64,000 nucleotides of DNA from Helochares maculicollis (taxonomy: Eukaryota > Arthropoda > Insecta > Coleoptera > Hydrophilidae): positions 1 through 64,000 of the forward strand of contig JAWQRO010000017.1 in the NCBI GenBank assembly GCA_033557835.1. The letters run 5' to 3'. Below, piece by piece: positions 1-9,041 of this stretch. How positions within the stretch are numbered: the stretch's first letter is position 1; each line of letters starts with the position of its first letter. The position numbers and the translations under genes were made by a program. Below the pieces are notes generated by a model. It had not been told where the DNA came from. It made no database searches and worked only from the letters and a program-made list of their open reading frames with translations.

Positions 1-1021
1 TTCGCGAAATAGTCTGTACTTTGCCTATAAACCTAACAATCCGCCAGACCACGTGGTAACCATCACACGCGGTTTTATAATATTTGGGATATTTGTTACA
101 ATTCCGTTCTATTACAGAGTTTTTATATGTATACTCGAGCTCTTCATAGCTTCTAATGCTAGTTTCTAAAATTTTATGAAATATAAACCAAATTATAGGT
201 AGCAACACTTTTTTTGTTTGTTGCGTATTTACAAACGCGTGCAAAACGGCTTCGAAAGCAACATTCAAACCACATAAATCGAATTTGCTGAGTTGCTTTT
301 ATCAAAATGTTAAATTTAACTCTGCTTTACAAATAATTGGAATTGAAATATTCAGGATTTCATTTTTTGAGGTTAGGTTGGCACACTACTTGGGGTCCTT
401 TCTAATGCTGCTTAACGTATTTTATTGTTCTGCAGTTTCGCTAAGGACTAAATTATAATTCGGTAATCCAATGGTACATTAGAATTATCAGAAAATGATT
501 TTTCAACCATATTGGATTAGTACAGTTTCATCACACAAGTTACCATGCTTTTGATGCTCCGTCTTCCAGTAATAAGTTACAGGTTCGCTTAAACTGGGCA
601 TGTGATTTTGATATCCTAAATTTCATAGGCATCTCTTATCTCTCAATTAAGCCAATGTATCAAAACCCCCTTTATTATACTAAATTTTGTCTTCGTTATT
701 AGTTATTTGAGTAATTATTTAGAGGTGGGCTTTTTACAAGTATATGATGTTTAAAGAGTACTCTTTTTGTAATAAGAATATGTATCAGCTTACAGACTGT
801 TATTACCTTTTCAAAGTGCTAATTATTCGCATTGCTTTCATCATAACATTTTCACCCGATTTCTATTAATCAGTTAGAATTTATGTGTAAATGGCTGCAA
901 TATATTTAGTTTTGTTGAAACAGCACATTTATATCGAAACAAGAATTTTACCTCAACTTGGAACTATAATGCCAAACTTCATTCCAGTTGTATTACCCTT
1001 GGTTATATCAACGATAAACTA
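1..1021. other. No gene seen
   Basis: AT-rich sequence with many stops in all frames and no recognisable coding block. The missing N-terminal (LisH) exon of Nopp140 would be expected upstream of 3006 on the plus strand. I searched this stretch for an exon ending in phase 0 at a good donor with a LisH-like helix and found none, so that exon is probably outside the window. Confidence 0.5.
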
Positions 1022-1902
1022 CTGTGATCAAAAAGTAAGGTGAATTTGTTTTTAAAGTGTAAATTCTTCCAAATAAATTTCACCCCCTTCAAAGTAATAC
1101 CCGTCCGATAAAACGCCCTTTTGCCAAAGTTTTTTCCAGCTCTCGAAACAGTTGCAATAGTCTTTTTCTGGTATAGCATTCAAGACCATCTTCGATTCGG
1201 TTTTTATGTCCTCAATGGTATCAAAACAGTATTCCCGTACTGGCCTTTTGAGTTTGCTGAATATCCAGAAGTCGCATGGAACCAAATCAGGTGAATACAT
1301 TGGTTGCGGTACGATATGTCGAGTTTTTTGGCAAAAAAATCGCAAAGAATTATGACATGGTGCATTTGGCACCAATCGAGACTTGATGCCTTTGAGGTAC
1401 AAAAAATCCTTTAAACTCAGTTGGGCTGAGCTAAATGATATTCCAACACTATTAGCGAGGTCTCTAATTGTCAATCGACGATTTTCAAGCACCAAATCTT
1501 TGATTTCTTGGACCTGGCACTCGTCAGTAGATGTTGGTGGTCGTCCAGAGCGCGGTTCGTCTTCAACGCGTTTTTGGTCCGCTTTGAACTCGTACCACTT
1601 ATAAACATTTTTTTGTGCCATAGTTTGATCACCGAAGGCCTTCCGCAACATTTTTAATGTATATAAGAATATTCGTTTCACAAACAAAATTTGCTAAGCA
1701 AAATCACCCATTGTAAATATCGAAAAATTCACTTTTGGTTGTTTACAAAAACACATGTAACTCGGAGACAATTAAATCTTTTGACAAACAGACGCTTGAC
1801 AATTGTTATAGAAGGTCCTAGCAACATAGGGAAAACATTTTACCTACCTTCCTAATACCCGAGAATTTTAAATGGCAATTTCACCTTACTTTTTGATCAC
1901 AA
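1022..1902 (-). mobile_element. Internally deleted mariner element with intact TIRs
   Basis: An 881 bp element is flanked by TA dinucleotides (1020-1021 and 1903-1904) that fit a mariner target-site duplication. Its ends are 23 bp inverted repeats (1022-1044 and 1880-1902) that differ only at the outermost base; the inner 21 bp (1024-1044 against 1880-1900) are identical. Full-length mariners are about 1.3 kb, so roughly a third is missing. It encodes one open frame on the minus strand and sits upstream of Nopp140, probably in its first intron. Confidence 0.9.
1052..1687 (-). CDS. Truncated mariner transposase, 211 aa
   Basis: The N-terminal part keeps the mariner DNA-binding region: KWYEFK, then SGRPPTSTDE, then the second helix-turn-helix NRRLTIRDLANSVGIS at about residues 70-85. 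Near residue 108 the protein jumps from KSRLVP straight to NAPCHNSL, a motif that normally follows the second catalytic Asp. The C-terminal block with YSPDLVPCDFW, holding the third catalytic Asp, is intact to the end. The central catalytic core and two of the three Asp residues are therefore gone while the frame stays open. It cannot be a working transposase. By inference a protein made from it could still bind the inverted repeats. The start is uncertain, because full-length relatives begin a few residues upstream. Confidence 0.85.
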   Translation of the reverse strand: MFVKRIFLYTLKMLRKAFGDQTMAQKNVYKWYEFKADQKRVEDEPRSGRPPTSTDECQVQEIKDLVLENRRLTIRDLANSVGISFSSAQLSLKDFLYLKGIKSRLVPNAPCHNSLRFFCQKTRHIVPQPMYSPDLVPCDFWIFSKLKRPVREYCFDTIEDIKTESKMVLNAIPEKDYCNCFESWKKLWQKGVLSDGYYFEGGEIYLEEFTL

Positions 1903-1904
1903 TA

Positions 1905-3005
1905 GTATATACAACACTCACTGCATTGTTTGCTTGCTGAATAGTTTATTTATTTCCTGGAGTATATAGTTTCTTTATTTAAGTATGGCCACTGGCTGTG
2001 CATCAGCTTTCTAAATTAAAAGAAACAGACCACCCAAAGATTTGGTAAACATGCCAAACAATGCAGGTAGCTCATTCAAACTTGTTTATGAATCTATGAA
2101 GCTTGTCCACAAAAACTCAGATTTTTTTCATTTCAAATATATTCTTCTAATTTCTTTGTTCATTATGCTAAAAATATTTTTCATTTCATAGTTAAATATT
2201 TGGATTATAGAAAATAAAATTTTCTATCATTTAGCATTTGTTTTACAGTAGTTGCACAAATAGAATGTTGTTTTAATTTTTAAGCACCTAAAAGAAATTT
2301 AATTTTTGGTGAAAACAAATACATAAAGAATTAAATGCTCTATAATGTAGGTTAAACCGACCAATTTGATCAAATAATGGCTATTCAAAAGACAATAATC
2401 GATATTTATGCTAATTTGTTACTTCTGTAATTTCATGTTTAAAATACTTAGTTTAATCTCATCAATTGTATTCTGCAGAAAACCCAAATTCTAGCTTAAG
2501 TCTAACCAAACTTATATTACACAACTTTGAGCAGATTCCACCAATGTAAGCTTATTTCTATAAATATTTAGCTTGGTCATCGATGCTAATACATGACCAG
2601 GTGGTTACCATGATTTATTTTTTATTTTACCACAATTTTTCATATCCAGTGCAAAAAATAATTTGCTTAAGCCTAGCAAACAGCTTTCCTCATGTTGACA
2701 TGCAACTTTTCTCAGCTTCAGTTTAGTTGAAAGCCTAATTTCTTATTTTTCAATCATTCGCGATGATTTTTTAGCTATATAAAATTATTGATAGAGACAT
2801 TGCTGATGTGAGTGTGTTGACACACATTTTTATGCAATGATGACACCTTAGTACAAATTCTCGATCCTTAAACTTTTAAAAGTGTTTTCGTAAAATTTGC
2901 ATTTTTAAGTTAAAATCGCATGCATCATATTTTTAAGGTGTTCAATGTGAAAGTGAATGCGCTTAAGTTCTTTATTAACAGATCATAAATTTTTGATATT
3001 TCCAG
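1905..3005. other. Probable Nopp140 intron, no gene seen
   Basis: AT-rich sequence that ends in a good acceptor (pyrimidine tract and tttccag at 2999-3005) directly before the first visible Nopp140 exon. No coding block was recognised. Confidence 0.5.
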
Positions 3006-4337
3006 GCTAAATTGGCCAAAGGTGCACCTGGTCTCGAAGAAGTCATCACATGGTACATGAAAAATGGGCCAAAAAAACTAAAAGTTGAAGGTGGCGCGCC
3101 ACTTTTAAACGGCAAGCCAGCTAAGGGAACTCCTCAGAAAAAGAAGGAAAGTTCTTCAGAAGAATCATCAAGTGATGAAGATACTCCACCAACTCAACAA
3201 GCAAAACCACAGCCTAAGGTGCCAGCAAAGAAGCAAGAATCAAGCTCAGAAGATAGTTCTGAAGAGGAAGCCGCACCTCCCAAGAAGACACCTGCTAAAC
3301 CAACTCCAGCTAAACAGACGCCAGCCAAAAAACCAGCAGAATCTAGTGATTCCGAATCAGATTCTGATGATGAACCAGCAAAGAAACCTGCTACTCAACC
3401 TGCAAAAACAAAAGGCGCTAAACCACCACAAAAACCAACTGTGGCAAAAGGTAAAGAATCAAGCTCAGATGATAGTTCTTCTGAAGATGAAGCCCCGGCT
3501 AAAAAGCCAGCAACTCCTGCTGTTAAACAAGCGCAGGCTAAACAGCCTCAAGCTAAAGCGGCACCTCAGAAAAAAGCAGAGAGCTCTTCAGATGATTCAT
3601 CATCAGAAGATGAAACACCGGCTAAACCCAAGATTGCTATAAAAGCAACTCCCGCAAAAAAAGCCGAATCCAGTTCTGATGACGACGAGGATGAACCGCC
3701 TGCTAAACAGAAAGTAGCTCCAAAGCAAGCTCCTGCTAAAGGACCTCAAGCAAAGAAGGCAGAATCAAGTTCTGATGATAGCTCTGATGACGACGAACCC
3801 CCAGCAAAGAAAGCAAATTTAAGTCAGTCAAAAATGCAACAACCTACAAAAGCAACTCCTGCTAAAGCTGCAGCCAAAAAAGCAGAGTCCAGCTCAGATG
3901 ATTCAAGTTCTGAAGATGAAGCCCCTGCAAAGAAAACACCAGCTAAACCAGCAGCTGCTAAAGCTACACCTCAGAAGAAAGCTGAAAGTTCAGATGATTC
4001 CTCAGATGAAGAACAAGCACCACCTAAAGTTACTGCAATTAAATCTGATCCTAAGGCTGCAGCGGCTAAAAAAGCATCTAGTTCAGAAGATTCAAGTTCT
4101 GAAGAGGAGGAAAATAAAAAGCCTGCAAAGAAGCCTGTTGCCAAAGTAACACCAGCTAAAAAATCTAAAGAAAGTAGTGATGACTCAGATGATTCTTCGG
4201 AAGAATCAGCTCCTGCCAAACCAGCTGTAAAGGCTCCCGCCAAACCAGCTGCAAAACTACAAGCTGAAGAAGAAAGCTCTGATGAAGATAGTGATGATGA
4301 AGAAGTTGCGAAAAAACCAGCTCCAGCACCTAAAAAG
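3006..4337 (+). CDS. Nopp140: Nopp140 exon: end of N-terminal module and acidic repeats
   Basis: 444 codons after the acceptor at 3004-3005, ending AAG before gtaagt at 4338. It reads A-K-L-A-K-G-A-P-G from 3006. It holds 12 of the 13 Ser/Asp/Glu clusters; most spacers are KKPA/KATPAKKA-like. Low-complexity shadow frames in this interval are not genes. Confidence 0.93.
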
Positions 4338-6673
4338 GTAAGTGTAAACAGCATCAAAATTAATATTCCAAATAGATTCACAAACAACTGCTTATAATTT
4401 TCATGAGATTTTGTTTTGTCAATGATATTGTGATGTACTATTCATGAACTATTACTATTTAATAACAGGTCGCTGCAAATAAAAAATCGTCTGAGGAGGA
4501 AGAATCTGAAGAGGAGGATGAGGAAGAACAGCCCAAGGGCAAAAAGAGGAAAGCAGAGGAAGATGCTAATGAGCAACCATTTGTCAAAAAGAATAATTAC
4601 AGTAATTTTGTGAAAGCAGGACAAAATAATTCATTCAATGGAAATAATCAGGTAACGTTTGAGACTGTTTATTTGCATACTTATTATTTTTTTCAATCAA
4701 TTAATACAAGACTGCTGAAAAGACCAAGGCTTCACATTTGTTGTAATACCATATTTCGGTTATTAGAATTAATAATTTCCTTTGATTAAAGAATTAGAAT
4801 AATACAGTACATTTAATTATATATTCTAATCGGTAGCTAAAAATTGTAGCAAATGTTTTTAAAGCTTAGGTATCTAGTTTGTCTTGATAATATAAAATAT
4901 CTATTTAAAGAAAGTGTCAACTTGATCAAATAGTCAGAATCAGAGAAAAATATTTGAGTTTTTTTTTTATTCTGGCTATTGCGATTTATTTGATTGCTTC
5001 TTGGAACAGAACTTATGAGAACATTGTTCTTTATCAACATGAAACAATAGAAATTCTATTGTAAAATGCATTTTATGAAAATTTAAAATGTTTTGTAATT
5101 TGGGCCACTTCTTCAACATTGTTTATAATTTTTGTGTGGATTTCAAGTTGGTATGAAACAAATGTCCCCTTAAGTATGGGGTTCTGTGGTGTTATGTCAA
5201 AATTTTAAATCTTATTCATTTACGGAATTGAAAATAAACTAAAGGCTCTCAAGCAATATTTTAATAATTTTACCTACAAAAGTAGAAACAATCAGCGATA
5301 ATTTTTTTTTCTAATATTCCATATCATTTGTCAAAATAAACATATTTCAAAGTTTTGAATATTGTGAGAAAACTTGATTTCTGGTGATGGGTTTTTTTAA
5401 TGACAAGGTATGTTTAGATCAAATTGCTCTGTTATGGAATGAACAGTCTTTGTTTATTGTTATGTTATTTTTTAGCGTAATACACCATTCAGACGGGTAA
5501 AAGATGAAGAAGTATTTGTAGACCCCAAACTCAAGGATAACTCCTTTGAAGCTAAGGTAAACGTGCGAGCTTTAGTTTGGTACAACAGGCAAACAAAGCT
5601 TCTTGTTACCACAAATTATCTAATTTATTTGTTGCTGATGAAATTGGTTTTAAATACTTTCTGTAATGTGAAAAATTGCTCGCACGTTTCCTTTTTTTCT
5701 AGCAGTAGAATGTTGGTTTTTCAATGAAAACAAAAAGCTCAAACTTGCCTGTTGTACTGATCTTTGGTTTTTCTCTTTTTTTCATATTGCTCCTTGTCAC
5801 CATCTTGGATGTGCCTGATTTTTACAACTTTAACCAATCATTTTGAACTTGGTGAATTTTTATTTTGCCAAAATTTCGAAACCGTATTTTTGTACATTTG
5901 TCTCTGTGGTTAAAATTAAATTATGGGGCTTCTTGTGATTTTATCGCGATATATATTTATCAATTGGACACACTACAGAATGGAGACGAAGAAGGATTTG
6001 GAGGCCAACGCAATAGTTTCGGTAATCGTGGAGGGCGTGGTGGTTTTAGAGGGGGCCGTGGCAATGATAGAGGAGGTTATGGTGGGCGCGGAGGCCGTGG
6101 CGGTGGTAATTTTAGAGGAGGCCGTGGAGGAGGAGGTAGATTTAGCGATGGGGGCGATAGAGGGGGCCGTGGTGGCTTCAGGGGTGGTCGAGGAGGTGGA
6201 GATCGTGGAGGTTTTAGGAAATCATTTGGTGAAGATAATAGGGGTGGATTTAGGAAATCTTTCGATGGGGGCGATAGAGGGGGCCGCGGTGGCTTTAGAG
6301 GAGGTCGAGGCGGCGATAGAGGGGGTTTTAACAAAAGTTTTGAGAAACCTTCAGAAAATAAGAAGATTAAATTCGACGATTAGATGTATATGTACATAAA
6401 TGTTGATTGGTGAGTATTATTCAAACAGTTCGACCAACCATTCATTCAGGATCCTATTTAAATATCCCTAACATTTGATTTATTATTTAGACAATTTAGT
6501 AATAAAAAATTGTGTTGCAGAGAAACGCCAGAGGTTCTTGGGGAGAAAAGGCAAACTGGGATTTGAAAAACACCAGAGGAAAGTCATTCAGGCATGAAAA
6601 AACTAAGAAAAAGCGCGGGTCATACAGAGGTGGAATAATAGACACTTCGGTAAATTCCATAAAATTCGAATAA
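3006..6673 (+). CDS. Nopp140: Nopp140 / NOLC1, partial at 5' end, two C-terminal isoforms
   Basis: Nopp140 is a heavily CK2-phosphorylated nucleolar and Cajal-body chaperone that binds box C/D and H/ACA snoRNPs and RNA polymerase I factors. Visible exons are 3006-4337, 4469-4651, 5476-5556, then either 5979-6383 (RGG end) or 6521-6673 (True end). All junctions are phase 0 with GT-AG borders. The first exon here starts after the LisH helix; LEEVITWYMK aligns with the human LLDIYSFWLKS region. The middle is about 13 alternating acidic Ser clusters (SSSDDSSSEDE type) and Lys/Pro/Ala linkers, the hallmark of the family. The True end carries the conserved SRP40-type C-terminus. In-window lengths are 582 aa (True) and 666 aa (RGG). 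The initiator exon was not found and probably lies upstream. Confidence 0.92.
4469..4651 (+). CDS. Nopp140: Nopp140 exon: last acidic cluster and basic linker
   Basis: 61 codons between an acceptor (aataacag, 4461-4468) and a donor at 4652. It starts VAANKKSSEEEE, continues through the basic PKGKKRK stretch (a likely nuclear localisation signal) and ends in an Asn-rich segment (NNSFNGNNQ). Phase 0 at both ends. Confidence 0.9.
5476..5556 (+). CDS. Nopp140: Nopp140 exon: start of conserved C-terminal domain
   Basis: 27 codons, RNTPFRRVKDEEVFVDP through DNSFEAK. It aligns closely with human NOLC1 (PFRRVREEEIEVDS ... DNSFDAK). The donor at 5557 (gtaaac) is weaker than a consensus gtaagt and is the point where the RGG or True end must be chosen. 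Confidence 0.93.
5559..5757 (+). promoter_or_regulatory. Interleaved complementary boxes, candidate RNA pseudoknot
   Basis: Box A 5559-5570 (aaacgtgcgagc) is perfectly complementary to A' 5678-5689. Box B 5580-5592 (gtacaacaggcaa) is perfectly complementary to B' 5745-5757; two G-U pairs and one U-A pair can extend it to 16 bp. The order A, B, A', B' means the two helices cross. Connecting loops are 9, 85 and 55 nt. Box A starts at intron position +3, so pairing would bury the 5' splice site of exon 5476-5556. Complementarity and coordinates are read directly; a role in choosing between the RGG and True exons is inference. Confidence 0.7.
5979..6383 (+). CDS. Nopp140: Nopp140-RGG alternative terminal exon
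   Basis: Codes for 134 residues and a TAG stop in phase 0 after an acceptor (cactacag) at 5971-5978. It begins NGDEEGFGG and continues as a Gly/Arg-rich RGG domain (RGGRGGFRGGRG-type repeats with FRKSF spacers), as in fibrillarin, nucleolin and GAR1. RGG domains bind RNA and are usual targets of arginine methylation. The exon ends KKIKFDD. Drosophila has the equivalent Nopp140-RGG isoform, which lacks the conserved C-terminus. The open frame extends upstream to 5865, but that part is T-rich intron. Confidence 0.88.
   Translation, partial: NGDEEGFGGQRNSFGNRGGRGGFRGGRGNDRGGYGGRGGRGGGNFRGGRGGGGRFSDGGDRGGRGGFRGGRGGGDRGGFRKSFGEDNRGGFRKSFDGGDRGGRGGFRGGRGGDRGGFNKSFEKPSENKKIKFDD
6501..6506 (+). terminator. 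Candidate poly(A) signal of the RGG isoform
   Basis: AATAAA lies 118 nt after the RGG stop and 14 nt before the True-exon acceptor at 6519-6520. Cleavage 10-30 nt downstream would fall on that acceptor or just inside the True exon, so polyadenylation here and splicing to the True exon would exclude each other. Confidence 0.5.
6521..6673 (+). CDS. Nopp140: Nopp140-True terminal exon
   Basis: 50 codons and TAA after the acceptor ttgcag. It contains the most conserved part of the family: GSWGEKANWDLKNTRGKSF, then RHEKTKKKRGSYRGG, ending SVNSIKFE. This matches the human C-terminus (FRHEKTKKKRGSYRGG ... VNSIKF) nearly residue for residue. It reads in phase 0 from exon 5476-5556. Confidence 0.95.
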   Translation, partial: RNARGSWGEKANWDLKNTRGKSFRHEKTKKKRGSYRGGIIDTSVNSIKFE

Positions 6674-6815
6674 GTTACAAGTGTAGATTGAAGAAATAAT
6701 TTTAATATTGGTTTTCCTATGACTCCCAAGAATTTTGCATTGTTCTACTTATTCCAATAGATACTAAGCCATAATTCCTGTTTTGTTTATAAGATTACTT
6801 ATCTGTTAAGTATTC

Positions 6816-6821
6816 AATAAA
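6816..6821 (+). terminator. Candidate poly(A) signal of Nopp140-True
   Basis: AATAAA 143 nt after the True stop codon; the first such signal downstream of 6673. Confidence 0.55.
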
Positions 6822-8834
6822 TTCGAAAGGCGTTTTTTTAAAATAATATTCATAAGTAATTGTCCCTCCCAAGAAAAGTTGTACATGATAAAATTTTAAG
6901 GAATTATTTGACTTTTATTAATTTGTAATTTTTTATTAACAATAAAATGTTAATGTATGATGTACATATTTTTTCTTGGAGAATATTGATTTTTCTATTC
7001 TAGAACGTCTGTACAGTTTTTATTTTAAGTACTACTATAAGATTTGTTTTTAGAATAAGTAAATGTATATTTTGAAAATATACGATAAAACACTCCTTCG
7101 GTCATGGCTATAGCATAACGATGATGGTCATTTTGGTCTATAGGAGCTACATTTGCACGTATAAAAATATGGGGCATTTTTTGACAATATTAATTATGAA
7201 CAACCAGATTTTATACATGCTTAGATTCAATCCCATAGGCCAACGAATGCATTGGATTCTTCGGGCTTTACAAATTATGCAAGAAGCCTTAATTATTACA
7301 ATGCTTTTATTTCCACATATAGTGGAAACTTAGTTTTATAAAAATAGTTGGGGCGTGACATGATAAGTTTATCCTTACATGCCATAGACCAAATTGACTG
7401 ATAATTCACATGATCGATAGAGTGTTGAGTCTTAATTAATTCTGTGTTTTTTTTTTTTACAATCCAAAAAACTTGTCCAAGTCCAGTAGGAAAAGCAGTT
7501 TTAAAAATGAGGAAGAATTGCTTAGCTTTACTTGATCAAAATATGGTATCAATTAAATTTTGGTGCCCAAATAAATACACTTAATTACTCACCGAAAAAA
7601 TAATATCGATTAAAGGTATTTTTGGAAATAGACTAATTTTTTAAGAGTTATAATTAAAGAACACATTTTTTTTTATCAAACCTGTTTGGTTTTGAAAAAG
7701 TAATATACAGCAATGATGACCAATCTATCTCTCCTGTCAGTAATGTACCTTGACTTTTTAGCACATCAGCCAAGCATTCTTAAAAAATATATCGCTAGGT
7801 GCCAAAGCTTTTTTCATCATGTGAATTTTATTGAGCCAATTTTTAAGTACTGCAAGAATACAAAGTCAATTTTGAAATCTTCCTATCTCACAGTAGTTAG
7901 TGTTCCTGATAGGTCCATTTATTTTGAAATAATCCGTAATGAGTTTATCTTACTTCTATTGCTATTCATTGATAACGTCATCCTTTTTTAAACTTTGTTG
8001 TTTTAACTTGGCATATTTGAATTTGTGAGAAACTAGAATTCAATGTAGATACATTTATTGCTTCAATTTCGTGAGCAGTTTGTATGATAGGTGATAAATG
8101 TCAAATGGGTAGTTAATTGGCTTGCAGAATTTAAATAATTGCAATCATTTTTCAAAATTTACATATTCTCGTCTACCAATATCTTCAACTTTAGATACTT
8201 TTAATTGCAGTGAGTAGATTATCCAATTTAGTTTTAATGATAACCACGGCTGAAAATCGGGCCTTATAGATATGAAGTAGTAGAGAGGACAACCGAAACT
8301 TCATCGAATAGGCAAGGGTAGTTAGCAACTGATGAGTTCTTCACTTGCTTTTGTTGACATACTAGTTGATAAATCGTATTGAAATTTGAAGCGGAACTGA
8401 CTATTGGCATCCAATAAAATATTCATTATAATTATAAAATGCATCCAAGCTAAACTATAGATAATTAGTAGTATACATATGTATTTAAGCAGGGATAAAG
8501 ACGTAACTAATCACAAGTAAAGTTATAAACCTAGGGCTTTATTAAATCAGTTATTCTAACAAATAATTTAATTAATAAAAATAATAAATAAATCATTTTA
8601 CAATTTACAAAAAATAAATAAAATATGAGCACTTTATCATTGGGTATACTCCTTATTTTCGTAAGCGCAATTACTGCCAACTAACTAATAATGTTGCGCT
8701 TATGAAAATGTTCGATAAGATATGAGGAGAAACGCAAAGATCTATTATTTTTCTGTCCAACAGTATTTGTATAAAATTCCCTCTAAGATTTTAGTACAAT
8801 TTTGGCTTTCAGAAATTTCTTATAATTAGTAGAA
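6822..8834. other. Intergenic, convergent gene ends
   Basis: AT-rich DNA between the 3' ends of Nopp140 (plus) and the Spätzle-like gene (minus). Short ORFs at 7121-7333 and 7713-7991 show no domain, splice context or family resemblance. The only element I can name is the candidate minus-strand poly(A) signal at 8538-8543. Confidence 0.5.
8538..8543 (-). terminator. Candidate poly(A) signal of the Spätzle-like gene
   Basis: tttatt on the plus strand reads AATAAA on the minus strand, about 290 nt downstream of the stop at 8835. The flanking DNA is very AT-rich, so a chance match is possible. Confidence 0.35.
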
Positions 8835-9041
8835 TTACAGTCTTGGTATTGTAGAAATCGCACTGGCTTCCTGAGTCGAGTAGCCTGCGTATTTAGGCCT
8901 GCAGACGCAACCACTTTCAACAAGAACATAGTCTTGGCCTGTTAGTGTAACTGGACCCAAGGGAATAACCAAGAATAGATATGGAACATAGGTTTGTGTG
9001 CACTCTCCCCTAACTACGTCACATTCAGAACTTTCGCAAAC
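8835..9041 (-). CDS. Spätzle-like exon 5 (terminal)
   Basis: 68 codons and TAA after the acceptor ttttctag. VCESSECD and GECTQTYVPY supply three Cys, and VESGCVCRPKY supplies the closing C-x-C. A short tail (YSTQEASAISTIPRL) follows. Confidence 0.75.
   Translation of the reverse strand, partial: VCESSECDVVRGECTQTYVPYLFLVIPLGPVTLTGQDYVLVESGCVCRPKYAGYSTQEASAISTIPRL

Noticed and set aside
1383..1604. Plus-strand ORF inside the mariner
   Set aside because: Antisense shadow of the transposase frame.
5635..5760. Box C/D snoRNA candidate in the Nopp140 intron (TGATGA at 5636, CTGA at 5757)
   Set aside because: The C box lacks the leading purine, spacing is at the upper limit, and no terminal stem is visible. 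The CTGA overlaps the better-supported B' box.
5865..5978. Upstream extension of the RGG open frame
   Set aside because: T-rich intron sequence that starts at a TTG; the acceptor at 5977-5978 and the phase from 5556 fit the exon starting at 5979.
7121..7991. Short plus-strand ORFs at 7121-7333 and 7713-7991
   Set aside because: Low-complexity AT-driven frames without motif, splice context or neighbour logic.
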